Counted from the first letter of the stretch, positions 28,416 to 38,379 are shown. The stretch is 64,000 nt of DNA from Leptospira bouyouniensis (GCF_004769525.1 NZ_RQFT01000012.1:124001-188000), one strand, 5' to 3'. Program-made: numbers and translations. The notes: generated by a model not told the origin, from the sequence alone.

Positions 28416-29180
28416 ATGAAAGATTTAGCCTTTGAGAATCAAAGTTTTTTATGGGGGAATGAGGCGGGTCCCATTCGTATCCTTTCGGAATACCTCCATC
28501 CTAAAGCAGAATTTAAGGAACATGGGATTACGGATACGATTGTTGTTTTTGGATCTGCAAGGATTCCTTCTCCCGAAACACAAAGGACAAACCCAAATCC
28601 ACAGCTTTCCTCTTTAAGCCATTATTACGAAGAAGCACGGGAGTTCTCAAGGTTGATCAGCGAATGGGCAGAGGTATTAAAAAAAGAAATCCCCGATCGT
28701 AACCTTCATATTTGTACTGGTGGCGGGCCTGGGATCATGGAAGCAGGGAACCGTGGGGCAAAAGAAGCAGGTTCGAAATCGGTTGCCTTAAACATTGTCC
28801 TCCCTCATGAACAACACCCCAATCCCTATGTGAACAAAGAACTGACCTTCGAATTCCATTATTTTTTTATGCGAAAACTTTGGTTTATGAAAACTTGTCG
28901 AGGTATGATTGCCTTTCCTGGTGGGTTTGGGACTTTTGATGAATTATTTGAAACATTAACCTTGGTCCAAACGGGGAAAAAAAGCCGGATTCCCATTTTG
29001 CTCTACGGAAAAAAATTTTGGTCAGAGGTCATCAATTTCAAAAAATTGGCCGAGATGAAGCTCATTTCCGAAGAGGACTTACATCTATTTGGTTATGCGG
29101 ACACTCCCATCGAAGCACTTCGATTCTTTCAGGAAAAGATTCGTTTCGAATTGACCCATTCTGAGGGTACAAAAACATAG
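28416..29180 (+). CDS. LOG family protein (TIGR00730, lysine decarboxylase-like Rossmann fold)
   Basis: 254 residues. The diagnostic pair is present: the phosphate-binding TGGGPGIMEAGNRGA (101-114) and PGGFGTFDE (168-176), the PGGxGTxxE motif of cytokinin-riboside monophosphate phosphoribohydrolases and YgdH/PpnN-like nucleotidases. It therefore probably hydrolyses the N-glycosidic bond of a nucleoside monophosphate; older annotations as lysine decarboxylase are unlikely. It lies 18 bp before rpmB. Confidence 0.92.
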   Translation: MKDLAFENQSFLWGNEAGPIRILSEYLHPKAEFKEHGITDTIVVFGSARIPSPETQRTNPNPQLSSLSHYYEEAREFSRLISEWAEVLKKEIPDRNLHICTGGGPGIMEAGNRGAKEAGSKSVALNIVLPHEQHPNPYVNKELTFEFHYFFMRKLWFMKTCRGMIAFPGGFGTFDELFETLTLVQTGKKSRIPILLYGKKFWSEVINFKKLAEMKLISEEDLHLFGYADTPIEALRFFQEKIRFELTHSEGTKT

Positions 29181-29198
29181 CGAAACAAGGTAATAATT

Positions 29199-29489
29199 AT
29201 GGCTAGAACATGTGTAGTAACCGGAAAAGGAACAACGGCAGGGAACAACGTATCCCATTCTCATAAAAAGAATCGCCGTATCTGGAAGGTGAATGTGATC
29301 ACAAAGAAAATCTTTTTGGAAGATGAGAATCGCTGGGTTCGCGTTAAGATTTCTACACGTGCTTTAAGAACCCTTCGTAAAAAAGGTTTGAAAGTGGCAA
29401 TCAAAGACCACGGCGGTGACATTTCTGCCATCACTCCTAAAAAATACGTAGGAATCACACCGAAAGCACAAACTGCACCGACAGCTTAA
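29199..29489 (+). CDS. rpmB: 50S ribosomal protein L28
   Basis: 96 residues. Starts [21 protein letters not shown], with the conserved [14 protein letters not shown] and [13 protein letters not shown] segments of L28, a protein of the large subunit near the E site. A C-terminal extension of about 20 residues ([12 protein letters not shown]) goes beyond the short bacterial form. L33, often nearby in other bacteria, is absent here. Confidence 0.97.
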   Translation: MARTCVVTGKGTTAGNNVSHSHKKNRRIWKVNVITKKIFLEDENRWVRVKISTRALRTLRKKGLKVAIKDHGGDISAITPKKYVGITPKAQTAPTA

Positions 29490-29515
29490 ACCCAAGATTT
29501 AAGTTTGTTTGTGGA

Positions 29516-30157
29516 TTGAAACGATCCAAAAAAACACCAAATATCAACGAAGTCTACCGCCTACTTGAGGCGGAGTTCGGTGTCGTAGAAACCCCTCTTA
29601 CCTATACCAAACCTTACGAATTGGCAATCGCCGTCATTCTCAGTGCCCAATGCACTGATGAACGTGTGAACCAAGTCACACCCGAACTCTTTCGTACCTT
29701 CCCAACCTTAGAGTCCTTTGCCAAAGCACCCCTTTCCGCAATTGAAAAAAAAATATTCTCCACTGGGTTTTATAAAAACAAAGCCAAAAGTATCCAAGGA
29801 TTTGCGAAAATGATTCTTTCTGAATTTGGTGGGGAACTTCCAAAGACAATGGAGGATGCGATCAAACTCCCTGGGTTTGGAAGAAAAACTGCCAATGTTG
29901 TACTCGCTGAAATTTATGGCGTGGTGGAAGGATTCGTGGTAGATACCCACGTGAAACGACTCACAGGTCGCCTAGGGTTTACCAAAAAAACTGATCCCGT
30001 ACAAATTGAACGAGAGATGATGAAAATCACACCTAAGGAGATTTGCCGAAACCTATCTCTTTACCTAATATTTCTCGGTCGTAAGTATTGCCAGGCTCGT
30101 CGTACATTTTGTTCGGATTGCCCCCTTGCTTCCCTATGTCCTTCTTATTCGGAATAG
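29516..30157 (+). CDS. nth: Endonuclease III (DNA glycosylase/AP lyase)
   Basis: 213 residues from a TTG start. Removes oxidised pyrimidines and cuts at the abasic site. The helix-hairpin-helix LPGFGRKTANVV holds catalytic Lys124, Asp143 follows in VVDTHVKRL, and the 4Fe-4S ligands are Cys192, Cys199, Cys202 and Cys208 with the family spacing (6, 2, 5). The start is supported by alignment of the PYELAIAVILSAQCTD region rather than by a clear Shine-Dalgarno. The last 125 bp are antisense to the next gene. Confidence 0.96.
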   Translation: MKRSKKTPNINEVYRLLEAEFGVVETPLTYTKPYELAIAVILSAQCTDERVNQVTPELFRTFPTLESFAKAPLSAIEKKIFSTGFYKNKAKSIQGFAKMILSEFGGELPKTMEDAIKLPGFGRKTANVVLAEIYGVVEGFVVDTHVKRLTGRLGFTKKTDPVQIEREMMKITPKEICRNLSLYLIFLGRKYCQARRTFCSDCPLASLCPSYSE

Positions 30158-30866
30158 GTTTTTCCAAACCTTCTTCTGTTTCCGATTCTTTTCTTTGTTT
30201 CCAAGAACGATTACGATCTACGAGATTGATGGATTCTACTTTATAATCCAAACGAATGAGGTTTCGTTTGCGATAATACAAATTTAAAGTGCCAAGTCTG
30301 CCATAGTCTTTGGGGCATTCAATTTGGTGGACATTTGCTAGGTAACGCAATCGACCTTGTGGTTTTTTCTCGACAAGTAAAAAGATCGGTAGATTGGGTT
30401 CGTTCCTACCAGTGATCATTGGGATTTTAATTTCCTCTTCGGGACTCACATACACGATCCAACCATCGTAGTCATCAATGTTTTTTGCATTCACAAGCCC
30501 ATCAATTGAACCTATACCCAGTTTGACGGGGCCATGTTCCATCTCAATGGTTTTTGTGAGATTGAATCCATCAAAGGGAAATTCTAGAGGTTTGTCTTTG
30601 GCACCAAAAGGGTACAACATGTACCCTTTCCCCCGTTTTAAATCCAAATCCATCTTTTCTCGTTCCACATACCCTAGAAGGGAGCTTAGGCCCCCTCGGC
30701 CTTCCTCATCCATCTTTGTGAAAAGGTCTTTTCCACAGTGGAAAAAAAGTCGGAGTGGCCTGTCCTCAAAACTTTCATGAGAAGATAAAACTGAATTCGA
30801 AAGAAATAATCCAATTGTCAAAATGGACAGGGAGAATCTTCCAAGAAAGGAAAGACGGATATTCAT
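30033..30866 (-). CDS. Secreted protein of unknown function
   Basis: 277 residues with a signal peptide (hydrophobic 10-27, ending near VLSSHES). The mature part has beta-rich segments and no motif I recognise. The last 70 or so residues are low-complexity and charged (ESETEEGLEKPIPNKKD..., GGNPNKMYDEPGNTYD). The final 125 bp lie antisense inside nth and over its iron-sulfur cluster codons, an unusually long convergent overlap; a frameshift or lost stop could have extended this gene. It is divergent from the UbiA gene. Confidence 0.65.
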   Translation of the reverse strand: MNIRLSFLGRFSLSILTIGLFLSNSVLSSHESFEDRPLRLFFHCGKDLFTKMDEEGRGGLSSLLGYVEREKMDLDLKRGKGYMLYPFGAKDKPLEFPFDGFNLTKTIEMEHGPVKLGIGSIDGLVNAKNIDDYDGWIVYVSPEEEIKIPMITGRNEPNLPIFLLVEKKPQGRLRYLANVHQIECPKDYGRLGTLNLYYRKRNLIRLDYKVESINLVDRNRSWKQRKESETEEGLEKPIPNKKDIGKQGGNPNKMYDEPGNTYDREILGKEIGFGKSP

Positions 30867-30959
30867 TATTTGTGACCTTGGTTCTAAGAACGGAAGAATT
30901 CGAAACAGAATGAACCAAAAAACCTACCGCCTGTCTAAACTAAGGGCAGAAAGGATGCC

Positions 30960-31871
30960 ATGAACTTCTTCAAAAATCTATTTCTCTACGCTAAAATGGT
31001 TAAATTTTCCCACACACTTTTTGCTTTGCCCTTCGCTGGGATTAGTTTTGTCTTAGCATACCTAGAATCGAGCCTTGACACAGGTGATTTACTCAGGATT
31101 GGGGCACTTGTCCTTGTTTGTATGGTGAGTGCTCGCAGCGCCGCCATGGGATTTAATCGATATGTGGATTCTGAAATCGATGAAAAAAACCCACGCACCC
31201 AAAATCGGGAAATCCCTGCTGGGAAAATTTCGAAACTCTCTGCCTTGCTATTTATTGGTCTTTCGTCTTTTATCTTTATCTTTGCTAGTTTTTTTGTGAA
31301 CAAACTGGCATTTTTACTTTCGTTCCCAGCACTCTTTATCCTCTTTTTGTATTCGCTGACCAAACGATTCACATTGTTTTGCCATTTGGTTTTGGGATTT
31401 GCTATCTCGCTTGCTCCCTTGGGTGCTTGGATTGCCATCACGGAAACCATAAGCCTTGTTCCAATTTTATTTTCCCTTGGACTTTTATTTCACATAGCCG
31501 CCTTTGATGTGTTATATGCCATCCAGGACATGGACTTTGATACCAAAGAAAATCTCCACAGCATTCCTGCAAAGCTAGGAGAAACCAAATCACGTATCAT
31601 TGCAGTGGTGTTACACAGTTTGTCTTTTGTATTTTTTATCTTTGCTGGGATTAGTGCCGAACTTGGATTTATGTACTTTCTCATCCTAACTGTGATTGGA
31701 ATTTTGGTTTTGTATGAACATAAAATTTCTTACCAGTACAAACGAAAGGACTTACCTCTAATCTTTTATCAAATCAACTCTTGGATCAGTGTGGTTTTAT
31801 TTTTAGCCATTCTCTTTGACAAATGGAATGAATTTTTATTAAAGATATCCTCAGGGATTAGTTTTCGATGA
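30960..31871 (+). CDS. UbiA family prenyltransferase, probably menaquinone (MqnP-like)
   Basis: 303 residues and about nine membrane helices. The two aspartate-rich motifs are clear: NRYVDSEID (Asn66, Asp70, Asp74) and [15 protein letters not shown] (around Asp183-Asp194). It attaches a polyprenyl chain to an aromatic acid. The next gene, overlapping by ATGA, is a UbiX flavin prenyltransferase; a UbiA-UbiX pair is common for MqnP of the futalosine menaquinone route, which I believe leptospires use. A 4-hydroxybenzoate substrate is less likely but not excluded. AAAGGA precedes the start. Confidence 0.87.
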   Translation: MNFFKNLFLYAKMVKFSHTLFALPFAGISFVLAYLESSLDTGDLLRIGALVLVCMVSARSAAMGFNRYVDSEIDEKNPRTQNREIPAGKISKLSALLFIGLSSFIFIFASFFVNKLAFLLSFPALFILFLYSLTKRFTLFCHLVLGFAISLAPLGAWIAITETISLVPILFSLGLLFHIAAFDVLYAIQDMDFDTKENLHSIPAKLGETKSRIIAVVLHSLSFVFFIFAGISAELGFMYFLILTVIGILVLYEHKISYQYKRKDLPLIFYQINSWISVVLFLAILFDKWNEFLLKISSGISFR

Positions 31872-32464
31872 AACTTGTTGTAGGACTTGCGGGCGCTAGT
31901 GGTAGCATTTATGCCGCAAGATTTCTAAGGGCACTCTGTGACATAGAAGGGGAAACGTATATCACAGCAAGCCCCGCATCCCTCCGAATTTTTTCAGAAG
32001 AATATGAAACGAGTGTCAAAACTACCGAAGACATATTGTCCTTTGTAGAAGAAAAGTGGAAGATAAAATCCAAACACAAATTTCATGTTCGAAATTTTTT
32101 TGATATTGGATCTGATATTGCCAGTGGTTCCAATGTTTGGGATGCGATGGTTGTCATCCCCTGTAGTATGAAAACAGTCGCTTCGATGTCAGCAGGTCTC
32201 ACCGAAAATCTGATTGAACGTGCTGCAGATGTCACCCTAAAAGAACGAAGACGTCTTATTGTTGTTCCAAGAGAAACTCCTTACAATCGCATCCACTTAA
32301 GGAACCTTTTAGCGTTAGATGAAGCGGGTGCCATCATCCTACCTGCTTCCCCAGGTTTTTACCAAATGCCAAAAACACTTGATGATCTGGGAGATTTCAT
32401 TGCGGGAAGGATTTTGAATTTACTCGGCCATTCACAAACCCTCTTCCCTAAGTGGGAGGGGTGA
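31868..32464 (+). CDS. ubiX: UbiX family flavin prenyltransferase
   Basis: 198 residues. Makes prenylated FMN, the cofactor of UbiD-type decarboxylases. The N-terminal [20 protein letters not shown] is the flavin-binding GASGSxYA motif, with later [14 protein letters not shown] and the [18 protein letters not shown] segment. Translationally coupled to the UbiA-like gene (ATGA). A UbiD partner is not in the window. Its end overlaps the convergent thioesterase gene by 17 bp. Confidence 0.94.
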   Translation: MKLVVGLAGASGSIYAARFLRALCDIEGETYITASPASLRIFSEEYETSVKTTEDILSFVEEKWKIKSKHKFHVRNFFDIGSDIASGSNVWDAMVVIPCSMKTVASMSAGLTENLIERAADVTLKERRRLIVVPRETPYNRIHLRNLLALDEAGAIILPASPGFYQMPKTLDDLGDFIAGRILNLLGHSQTLFPKWEG

Positions 32465-32861
32465 AGTTACGGAAATAAGCAGTCGGCTTGCCGTTTTCTC
32501 CCAAACAAACATAGGTGATATCACTTTCGATCACAGCTGACATTTTTCCTGTTTGTGGGTTGTTTGTGATCGCAAGAGTCCGAGACGTAACGGATGATTT
32601 TCCATATTTTACAATCTTACCATAAATTTGGATAATATCGCCTGCCCGGGCTGGGGAACGGAACACGACATTGTCCATGCTCATGGTCACAATGTTTGTG
32701 TATCGGATTTTGTTCATCACATACATTGCCATTCCTTCATCAATCCAGGAGAGCATTTTCCCTCCAAATAGATTGTTATGGTAATTTAAATCGTCTGGTT
32801 GGACCAAGTGTTGGGTGACAAGTTCCATATCCAGGAGTTTGTTCTGAATTGTCTCGACCAT
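32448..32861 (-). CDS. Hotdog-fold acyl-CoA thioesterase
   Basis: 137 residues from the ATG at 32861 (MVETIQNKL); an ATG at 32828 is an alternative, and the longer frame to 32945 crosses pyrB. A YciA/ACOT-type thioesterase, with the signature [26 protein letters not shown] and [19 protein letters not shown]. It hydrolyses acyl-CoA, chain length not predictable. It stands alone between convergent ubiX and divergent pyrB. Confidence 0.88.
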   Translation of the reverse strand: MVETIQNKLLDMELVTQHLVQPDDLNYHNNLFGGKMLSWIDEGMAMYVMNKIRYTNIVTMSMDNVVFRSPARAGDIIQIYGKIVKYGKSSVTSRTLAITNNPQTGKMSAVIESDITYVCLGENGKPTAYFRNFTPPT

Positions 32862-32927
32862 AAATACCAAAAAATATGTTTTCGATTTATTCGATACCAA
32901 AAACCCTAGAGAAAAGATTTCCGATCT

Positions 32928-33860
32928 ATGTACGCATACTCCCACAAAAACATCTTAGACACCTTACAATTTTCCAAAGACGACCTCAATTATCTCATTG
33001 AAAAAACAAACCGTATGAATGCCCTGCATGAATCCGGAAAAGCCTTCGGAATCCTCCATGGGAAACTACTTGCTTCCTTGTTTTTTGAAGCAAGCACTCG
33101 TACTCGGATGAGTTTTGAAGCGGCCATGGAAAGGCTTGGGGGGAGACTCATCTCGACTGTGGGGTTTCAATTTTCATCTATCTCTAAAGGCGAAACTTTA
33201 TACGATACCATGAAGATGATCGAAGCGTACTGTGATATCGCCGTGATCCGCCACCCAGTGGAAGGATCATCACGGATTGCTGCGGGTGCTGTGAATATCC
33301 CAGTGATCAATGCGGGAGATGGGGCAGGGCAACACCCCACACAAGCTCTACTCGATTTGTATACGATTGTTTCTGAAAAAGGAAAGATCGATGGACTCAA
33401 CATTGCCTTTATCGGGGACCTTAAGTATGGAAGAACCATCCATTCTCTTATTAACCTTCTCAGACATTACCCAGTACATTTGTATCTCATTAGCCCTGAA
33501 GAACTCAAACTCCCCGATAAATACAAAAAAAACTTAGAAGGATTTCCCATGACATGGGAAGAAACCACAGACATCAAAGCGATTTGGGATGCCGATGTTG
33601 CTTACGTCACAAGGATCCAAGAAGAAAGATTCCCTGACCATAGGGAATATGAAAAACTAAAAGATATTTATAAAGTGAATAAGGAACTTGTCCTTGCTTC
33701 CAAAAAAGATACCACTATTCTTCACCCGCTGCCTCGTGTGAATGAACTTTCCACTGATGTGGATGACTTACCGAACGCAGCTTACTTCCGTCAGGCGAAA
33801 TATGGTGTGGTAGTGAGAATGGCATTACTTTGCTTAAGTCTTGGAGTGAATTTTGACTAA
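32928..33860 (+). CDS. pyrB: Aspartate carbamoyltransferase catalytic subunit
   Basis: 310 residues. Second committed step of pyrimidine synthesis, carbamoyl phosphate plus aspartate to carbamoyl aspartate. The carbamoyl-phosphate loop [21 protein letters not shown], the [10 protein letters not shown] motif and [15 protein letters not shown] near the C-terminus are all intact. No pyrI regulatory chain is adjacent. The next gene starts at TTG 8 bp before its stop, so DUF2203 and dapL are probably on the same transcript. Confidence 0.97.
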   Translation: MYAYSHKNILDTLQFSKDDLNYLIEKTNRMNALHESGKAFGILHGKLLASLFFEASTRTRMSFEAAMERLGGRLISTVGFQFSSISKGETLYDTMKMIEAYCDIAVIRHPVEGSSRIAAGAVNIPVINAGDGAGQHPTQALLDLYTIVSEKGKIDGLNIAFIGDLKYGRTIHSLINLLRHYPVHLYLISPEELKLPDKYKKNLEGFPMTWEETTDIKAIWDADVAYVTRIQEERFPDHREYEKLKDIYKVNKELVLASKKDTTILHPLPRVNELSTDVDDLPNAAYFRQAKYGVVVRMALLCLSLGVNFD

Positions 33861-34221
33861 AAAAATTTGGACGTTGGAAGAAGCAAAAGAAGTTCTGCCA
33901 CTCGTACGTGACATCACAAAAGAATATTACCTAAGGGCAAGCGTTCTTGCAGATGATGTCAGAAACAAAATGTTACCAGAAAACATCCTTGAATCCAAAG
34001 AAGAAGAGATAGGGGAAGTGATCAAACATTGGACAAATGAAATTCTAAATCTCAAAATAGATGTGAAAGGTTTGTGGCTTGTTGATTTTGATCATGGAAA
34101 TGGTTTTTACTGTTGGACATGGGGCGAAGAAGATGTGTTATACGAACACGGTTATCATGAAGGATTTAGATCGAGAAAACTCATAGAGGAAAAAAAAGAA
34201 GAAAATGACTCAGATAAATGA
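33853..34221 (+). CDS. DUF2203 family protein
   Basis: 122 residues starting at TTG that overlaps the pyrB stop region by 8 bp. Matches DUF2203: [17 protein letters not shown] at the N-terminus and the conserved C-terminal [29 protein letters not shown] segment. Small soluble helical protein of unknown function. Acidic lysine-rich tail. Overlaps dapL by 17 bp. Confidence 0.88.
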   Translation: MTKKIWTLEEAKEVLPLVRDITKEYYLRASVLADDVRNKMLPENILESKEEEIGEVIKHWTNEILNLKIDVKGLWLVDFDHGNGFYCWTWGEEDVLYEHGYHEGFRSRKLIEEKKEENDSDK

Positions 34222-35431
34222 AAACTATTTAAAATTAAAAGCGGGTTACTTATTCCCTGAAATTGGAAGAAGGGTAAAGGCATATTCCGATGCAAACCAA
34301 AATGCAAAAATCATTCGCCTTGGGATTGGGGACGTAACCCTTCCTTTAGCTCCAACGATTGTCAATGCAATGGTCGATGCGGCAAAAGAAATGGGAAGTG
34401 CCGGTGGTTTTCATGGTTATGGACCAGAACAAGGGTATTCGTTTCTCATCCAAAAAATCATTGCTCAAGATTACACTGCGCGTGGTGTCCAAATTGCAGA
34501 AGACGAAGTATTTGTATCAGACGGATCCAAATGTGACTGCGGGAACATCCAAGAGATCTTTTCGCTCGATAGTAAAATTGCCGTTGTAGATCCTGTTTAC
34601 CCAGTGTATGTAGATACGAATGTAATGGCAGGTCGTACGGGGGAAGTCGGGCCTGATGGACGTTATGCGAATATCATTTATATGCCTGCGACAGAAGAAA
34701 ATAATTTTGAGCCGGATTTTCCAAAAGAAAAACCAGACATCATTTACTTATGTTATCCGAATAACCCAACAGGGATGGTGGCAACAAAAGCACGTCTCTC
34801 CGAATGGGTGAACTATGCCAAAAAAATGGGAAGTATCATTCTTTACGATTCCGCATATGAATCCTTTATCCAAGACCCTGAAATTCCAAAGTCTATTTAT
34901 GAGATTCCAGGTGCCAAAGAAGTTGCCATGGAATTTCGTTCCTTTTCCAAAACGGCAGGTTTTACGGGAACACGCTGTGCTTACCTTGTGATCCCAAAAG
35001 ACCTCAAAGGGAAAACAAAGTCAGGAGAAGAAGTGAGTTTTAATTCTCTTTGGAACCGCCGTCACACAACTAAGTTTAATGGTGTTTCTTATGTAACACA
35101 AAAAGGGGCTGAAGCAGTTTTCTCTGCGCAAGGCCAAGTTGAGATTCGAGAACAAATTTCCTATTATATGGAAAATGCAAAACTCATCCGCGAAGGACTA
35201 AACAAAGCTGGTTACAAAGTATTTGGTGGGACAAACGCTCCTTATATTTGGTTAAAAACCCCAAGAGGTCTCAAATCTTGGGAATTTTTTGACGAACTTT
35301 TGGGAAAGGCACAAGTGGTAGGAACCCCTGGTTCTGGATTTGGACCTGCGGGAGAAGGGTATTTCCGACTTTCTGCCTTTGGAAAACGAGAAGATGTCAT
35401 TTCTGCCATCGATCGAATCCAAAAAATGTAA
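34205..35431 (+). CDS. dapL: LL-diaminopimelate aminotransferase
   Basis: 408 residues. Converts tetrahydrodipicolinate directly to LL-diaminopimelate, the short lysine/peptidoglycan route known from plants, chlamydiae and leptospires. Class I PLP fold: [30 protein letters not shown] and [15 protein letters not shown] with the PLP lysine. The start overlaps the DUF2203 frame by 17 bp. Confidence 0.97.
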   Translation: MTQINENYLKLKAGYLFPEIGRRVKAYSDANQNAKIIRLGIGDVTLPLAPTIVNAMVDAAKEMGSAGGFHGYGPEQGYSFLIQKIIAQDYTARGVQIAEDEVFVSDGSKCDCGNIQEIFSLDSKIAVVDPVYPVYVDTNVMAGRTGEVGPDGRYANIIYMPATEENNFEPDFPKEKPDIIYLCYPNNPTGMVATKARLSEWVNYAKKMGSIILYDSAYESFIQDPEIPKSIYEIPGAKEVAMEFRSFSKTAGFTGTRCAYLVIPKDLKGKTKSGEEVSFNSLWNRRHTTKFNGVSYVTQKGAEAVFSAQGQVEIREQISYYMENAKLIREGLNKAGYKVFGGTNAPYIWLKTPRGLKSWEFFDELLGKAQVVGTPGSGFGPAGEGYFRLSAFGKREDVISAIDRIQKM

Positions 35432-35450
35432 AATTTAGTCCTGGTTTTTT

Positions 35451-35487
35451 CCATAGCTCCGATATATAAAACAAGGTAGAGCTATGG
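35451..35487 (+). promoter_or_regulatory. Inverted repeat covering a start codon
   Basis: CCATAGCTC (35451-35459) and GAGCTATGG (35479-35487) are a perfect 9-bp inverted repeat. The right arm contains the ATG (35484-35486) of the next gene, and the 19-nt loop holds its AAGG Shine-Dalgarno. Flanking TTTT and AAAA lengthen the stem with one bulged base. If formed in mRNA it would bury the start codon; as DNA it could be an operator. Confidence 0.55.
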
Positions 35488-36476
35488 GAAAATGGAAATT
35501 CATCCTCTTTTTTGCAATCGTTGTTGGGCATATCTCCCACATCAATGCAGTGTCTCCAGAACAAACGAATCTGGGGATTTTGATCTTTGAAAACAAAGAA
35601 AACTTAAATTTTATCAATGTGGCACTCAGTAATTTGGCGCCTTCGCAAGAAGATGCTCAAACCACTGCACAGCCGGGAGCCGAAACTCCTCCCCAAGACC
35701 CTTCCAAAAAGAATTTGGATTTTGATTATTTCAAACTCTTAAAAGCTGCCAACCAATCTGACTTTAGTGGGAATATGTGGTACTTACAAAGTAACTATGT
35801 GTATGGGTTTCGACAACTCAGACAAGCACAAGGTGAACTCAAAAACATCTTTGAAATCGTATTACAAAAATACATTGAAGATGCAAGAGCACTCCTCGAA
35901 GCTGCAGCACCTACAATCATCCGATCCAATGATAGCAACGCCAAAGCTTTGTTACGTTTAGGTTTTCGTGACCTTCGTTCATCGGAAGATCTTTATACAA
36001 CAGGTCTCAATTCCAGCCCTCACCAATACCGTTACAAACTCACACTCTACAAAGAAGGGATTCTGACTCTTCGCCGTGCAAAACGTTTTGCTATCCTTGC
36101 GATGATCTATAGCAAAACTCCAGATGAAGACAAACCAGAATACCAATACAGATCCAATGAAGATTTAAAAGAAGCACGTAACGAAGAAAAACAACGTAAT
36201 TACGAAAAAGTGAGAGATACACTCATCAACTTCATTGAAAACAAACGTATGGAAAGAACGGTTGTCCCTCCAGGAAACCCAGATGCGAAACCACTCGATT
36301 TATTGGAACAACATGATGACAATTATGGATTCATCACTTCTAAAAAATTAGATTTATTACTTGAAGCCAATGCACAAATCAAAGAGACAGAAGGTGCAAG
36401 ACGTGAGTCTGTTCCTCCAACTCCGAAATTTGATGAAAACGGCAAAGCTATCTACCCAGAAGAAAAGAAGAAATAA
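35484..36476 (+). CDS. Secreted helical protein of unknown function
   Basis: 330 residues with a signal peptide (hydrophobic 5-18, cleavage near INA|VS). A Pro/Gln/Ala-rich linker (about 55-75) is followed by a long helical, TPR-like region with Arg/Lys and many Tyr residues, and a C-terminal proline-rich tail (VPPTPKFDENGKAIYPEEKKK). Not recognised. It is followed 11 bp later by another unknown exported protein, and both may belong to one envelope complex. Confidence 0.8.
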   Translation: MGKWKFILFFAIVVGHISHINAVSPEQTNLGILIFENKENLNFINVALSNLAPSQEDAQTTAQPGAETPPQDPSKKNLDFDYFKLLKAANQSDFSGNMWYLQSNYVYGFRQLRQAQGELKNIFEIVLQKYIEDARALLEAAAPTIIRSNDSNAKALLRLGFRDLRSSEDLYTTGLNSSPHQYRYKLTLYKEGILTLRRAKRFAILAMIYSKTPDEDKPEYQYRSNEDLKEARNEEKQRNYEKVRDTLINFIENKRMERTVVPPGNPDAKPLDLLEQHDDNYGFITSKKLDLLLEANAQIKETEGARRESVPPTPKFDENGKAIYPEEKKK

Positions 36477-36487
36477 GAAGTAATAAG

Positions 36488-37126
36488 ATGAAGTGGATTG
36501 CAAGTGTTATCATTCTCATTTTCTCGATCGGTATTGTTGCCAAAAGCACCATGTCCTACCGGGAACGTAAAAAACAATTGGATGGAAAGATAACACTTGT
36601 TCTCGATATCAAAGAACAACTAAAACTTGAGCCAGAAGTTGGAAAAACTTCGATTGAGGCTCTTCGTGACCAAGTGGAAGAAACATACCGAGTAGGCAAA
36701 CGACCCGAAATCGAAAAAGTATTATCGATTGCCGAAGGGGAAATCCTTGTCACCCAAAGAAAACTATGTACACCCATGGAAGAACAAACAAGCGGACTCT
36801 ACCAAAAAGCCATGGGTTTATGGATACAAATGGAAACGGATGAAAAATCCGGAGCTGTTCGTTTGGAATGGGATACTAAGGAAAAAATCCAACGTTACTT
36901 AGTGATGGCAAAAAGTGAAAAAGACCACGCGAAAGAATATTTTTTGTCTGGAAATTACCAACTTTCTCTCCATACATACAAACGTTCGCTGGTATATAGT
37001 TTGTTGTCTTTACGTTCACAAAAAGCAGAAATTCCAGAAGCCTACCAGAGTGCAGATGCAGCATGGGTGCAACCCATTTGGATGGGACTCCACAAACAAA
37101 AGCAATCTTCTATCCAAGAAAACTAA
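36488..37126 (+). CDS. Signal-anchored helical protein of unknown function
   Basis: 212 residues with an N-terminal hydrophobic helix (4-18) that may be an uncleaved anchor or signal peptide. The rest is helical, with an early coiled-coil of heptad type (around 30-95) and a Tyr-rich region (YFLSGNYQLSLHTYKRSLVYSLLSL) resembling a TPR helix pair. No known domain. Its last 64 bp overlap the following regulator gene in another frame. Confidence 0.75.
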   Translation: MKWIASVIILIFSIGIVAKSTMSYRERKKQLDGKITLVLDIKEQLKLEPEVGKTSIEALRDQVEETYRVGKRPEIEKVLSIAEGEILVTQRKLCTPMEEQTSGLYQKAMGLWIQMETDEKSGAVRLEWDTKEKIQRYLVMAKSEKDHAKEYFLSGNYQLSLHTYKRSLVYSLLSLRSQKAEIPEAYQSADAAWVQPIWMGLHKQKQSSIQEN

Positions 37127-38379
37127 AAAATTTTCATTTTCATTCACACCAAATTTCAAAAAATGACTGCTTAGTGAAGTTTGAATCACTTTATCGTCAT
37201 TTTTTGCTCACCAGAGCAACTCACATTCCCGTGATCAACGAGAAAGGAGATCTTGTCGGTTTATTATCCAAAGACAGAGTCCACCGCGAATTGTCAGACC
37301 TTGGCAAAGATAGAGAAGATTTAGAACAAATCCCTCTCTCTATTTTAGATACAGAACTCAGTGAGTCTTTGGTATTATATTTTAAAGAATCACCTCTAAT
37401 CCCAGTCATCGGGCTTGATGGTGAAAAAAAAGACAATTGGGACAAACCAAGATTCCTTGCTTCCTTTACCAAATTTGAATCCAAACAAATTAGAGATCCA
37501 AAACTCGAAGGGATCGAATCCAAACTAGAGAAAAAAAAAGAAAATCTCGATTCAGTCCAATGGTTTATGGAACTTATATTATCCCATTTCCCTGATGGAC
37601 TGTTTGCAACGGATGTGACTGGTGGTACTATTTTTTACAATGAAAGTTTCGAGAAGGATGTTCTCACAAAATCACTGTTTGATGATTCAATTGAAACCGC
37701 GGAAAAATATTTACACAATCTAAACAGGGAAGTGTTGGCTACTTACTTAAAAGAACATGATTTGAGTCTTGGTAAAGAGGCCGAAACCAATGTTCTTACA
37801 ACGATGTTACCTGATTTACAATCACAAGTTCGTATCATTACCTTGAAAAAAGACAAGAAGGTAGTTGGATTTTTATATCATTTTTCATCTACTACAAATG
37901 GATTTTCGAGTGGGAAAACCAAATCACAATTCCCTGATTTAGATTTAGCCTTCCAATCAAAATTGCCTTTAGAAACAATACTAACGGAAATGGAAGCACA
38001 CTATATCCATAAATCCTTACAAAGGAATTCTCAAAATATTTCACATTCAGCTACAGAATTGGGAATCCCAAGGACAACCTTACAAAACAGAATTCGATTC
38101 TTAAATTTATCAGAACGGTTCCAAAATAACCAAAAAGAAAGACTTGTGATCCCAAGGAAACGGTCGGAAAAACAATCTGATTCTGAAAAATCTCCCAAAG
38201 GAAACCAAATCCTTTCAAAGAAAAAACAGAGTTCACTGAAGAAAAAAACTAATTCAATGGGTGCAAAAAAAGCAAAACCAGAGAAACAAGTCAAAATTGC
38301 ACAGAAAAAACAAGAGAAACAGAGTAAAGGAAGTAAAAACACTCAGAAAGCGACCAAAAAGGCAAAAAAAAGACGTTGA
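37063..38379 (+). CDS. CBS-like/PAS-like regulator with Fis-type HTH and lysine-rich tail, no AAA+ domain
   Basis: 438 residues. Residues about 35-135 carry two CBS-like halves (HIPVINEKGDLVGLLSKD; PLIPVIGLDG). About 165-275 looks like a PAS domain (FPDGLFATDVTGGTIFYN). About 303-348 is a Fis-type helix-turn-helix (LETILTEMEAHYIHKSLQ; ATELGIPRTTLQNRIRFL), as at the end of sigma-54 activators, but the AAA+ domain is missing. From 365 to the end is a Lys/Ser-rich, histone-like tail. It is a DNA-binding regulator rather than a sigma-54 activator. The ATG overlaps the previous gene by 64 bp; a GTG at 37174 is an alternative. Ends 142 bp before rho. Confidence 0.75.
   Translation: MGATHLDGTPQTKAIFYPRKLKNFHFHSHQISKNDCLVKFESLYRHFLLTRATHIPVINEKGDLVGLLSKDRVHRELSDLGKDREDLEQIPLSILDTELSESLVLYFKESPLIPVIGLDGEKKDNWDKPRFLASFTKFESKQIRDPKLEGIESKLEKKKENLDSVQWFMELILSHFPDGLFATDVTGGTIFYNESFEKDVLTKSLFDDSIETAEKYLHNLNREVLATYLKEHDLSLGKEAETNVLTTMLPDLQSQVRIITLKKDKKVVGFLYHFSSTTNGFSSGKTKSQFPDLDLAFQSKLPLETILTEMEAHYIHKSLQRNSQNISHSATELGIPRTTLQNRIRFLNLSERFQNNQKERLVIPRKRSEKQSDSEKSPKGNQILSKKKQSSLKKKTNSMGAKKAKPEKQVKIAQKKQEKQSKGSKNTQKATKKAKKRR

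Noticed and set aside
29485..29503. CTTAAA/TTTAAG inverted repeat after rpmB as a terminator
   Set aside because: Stem is only 6 A/T pairs, directly before nth, too weak to call.
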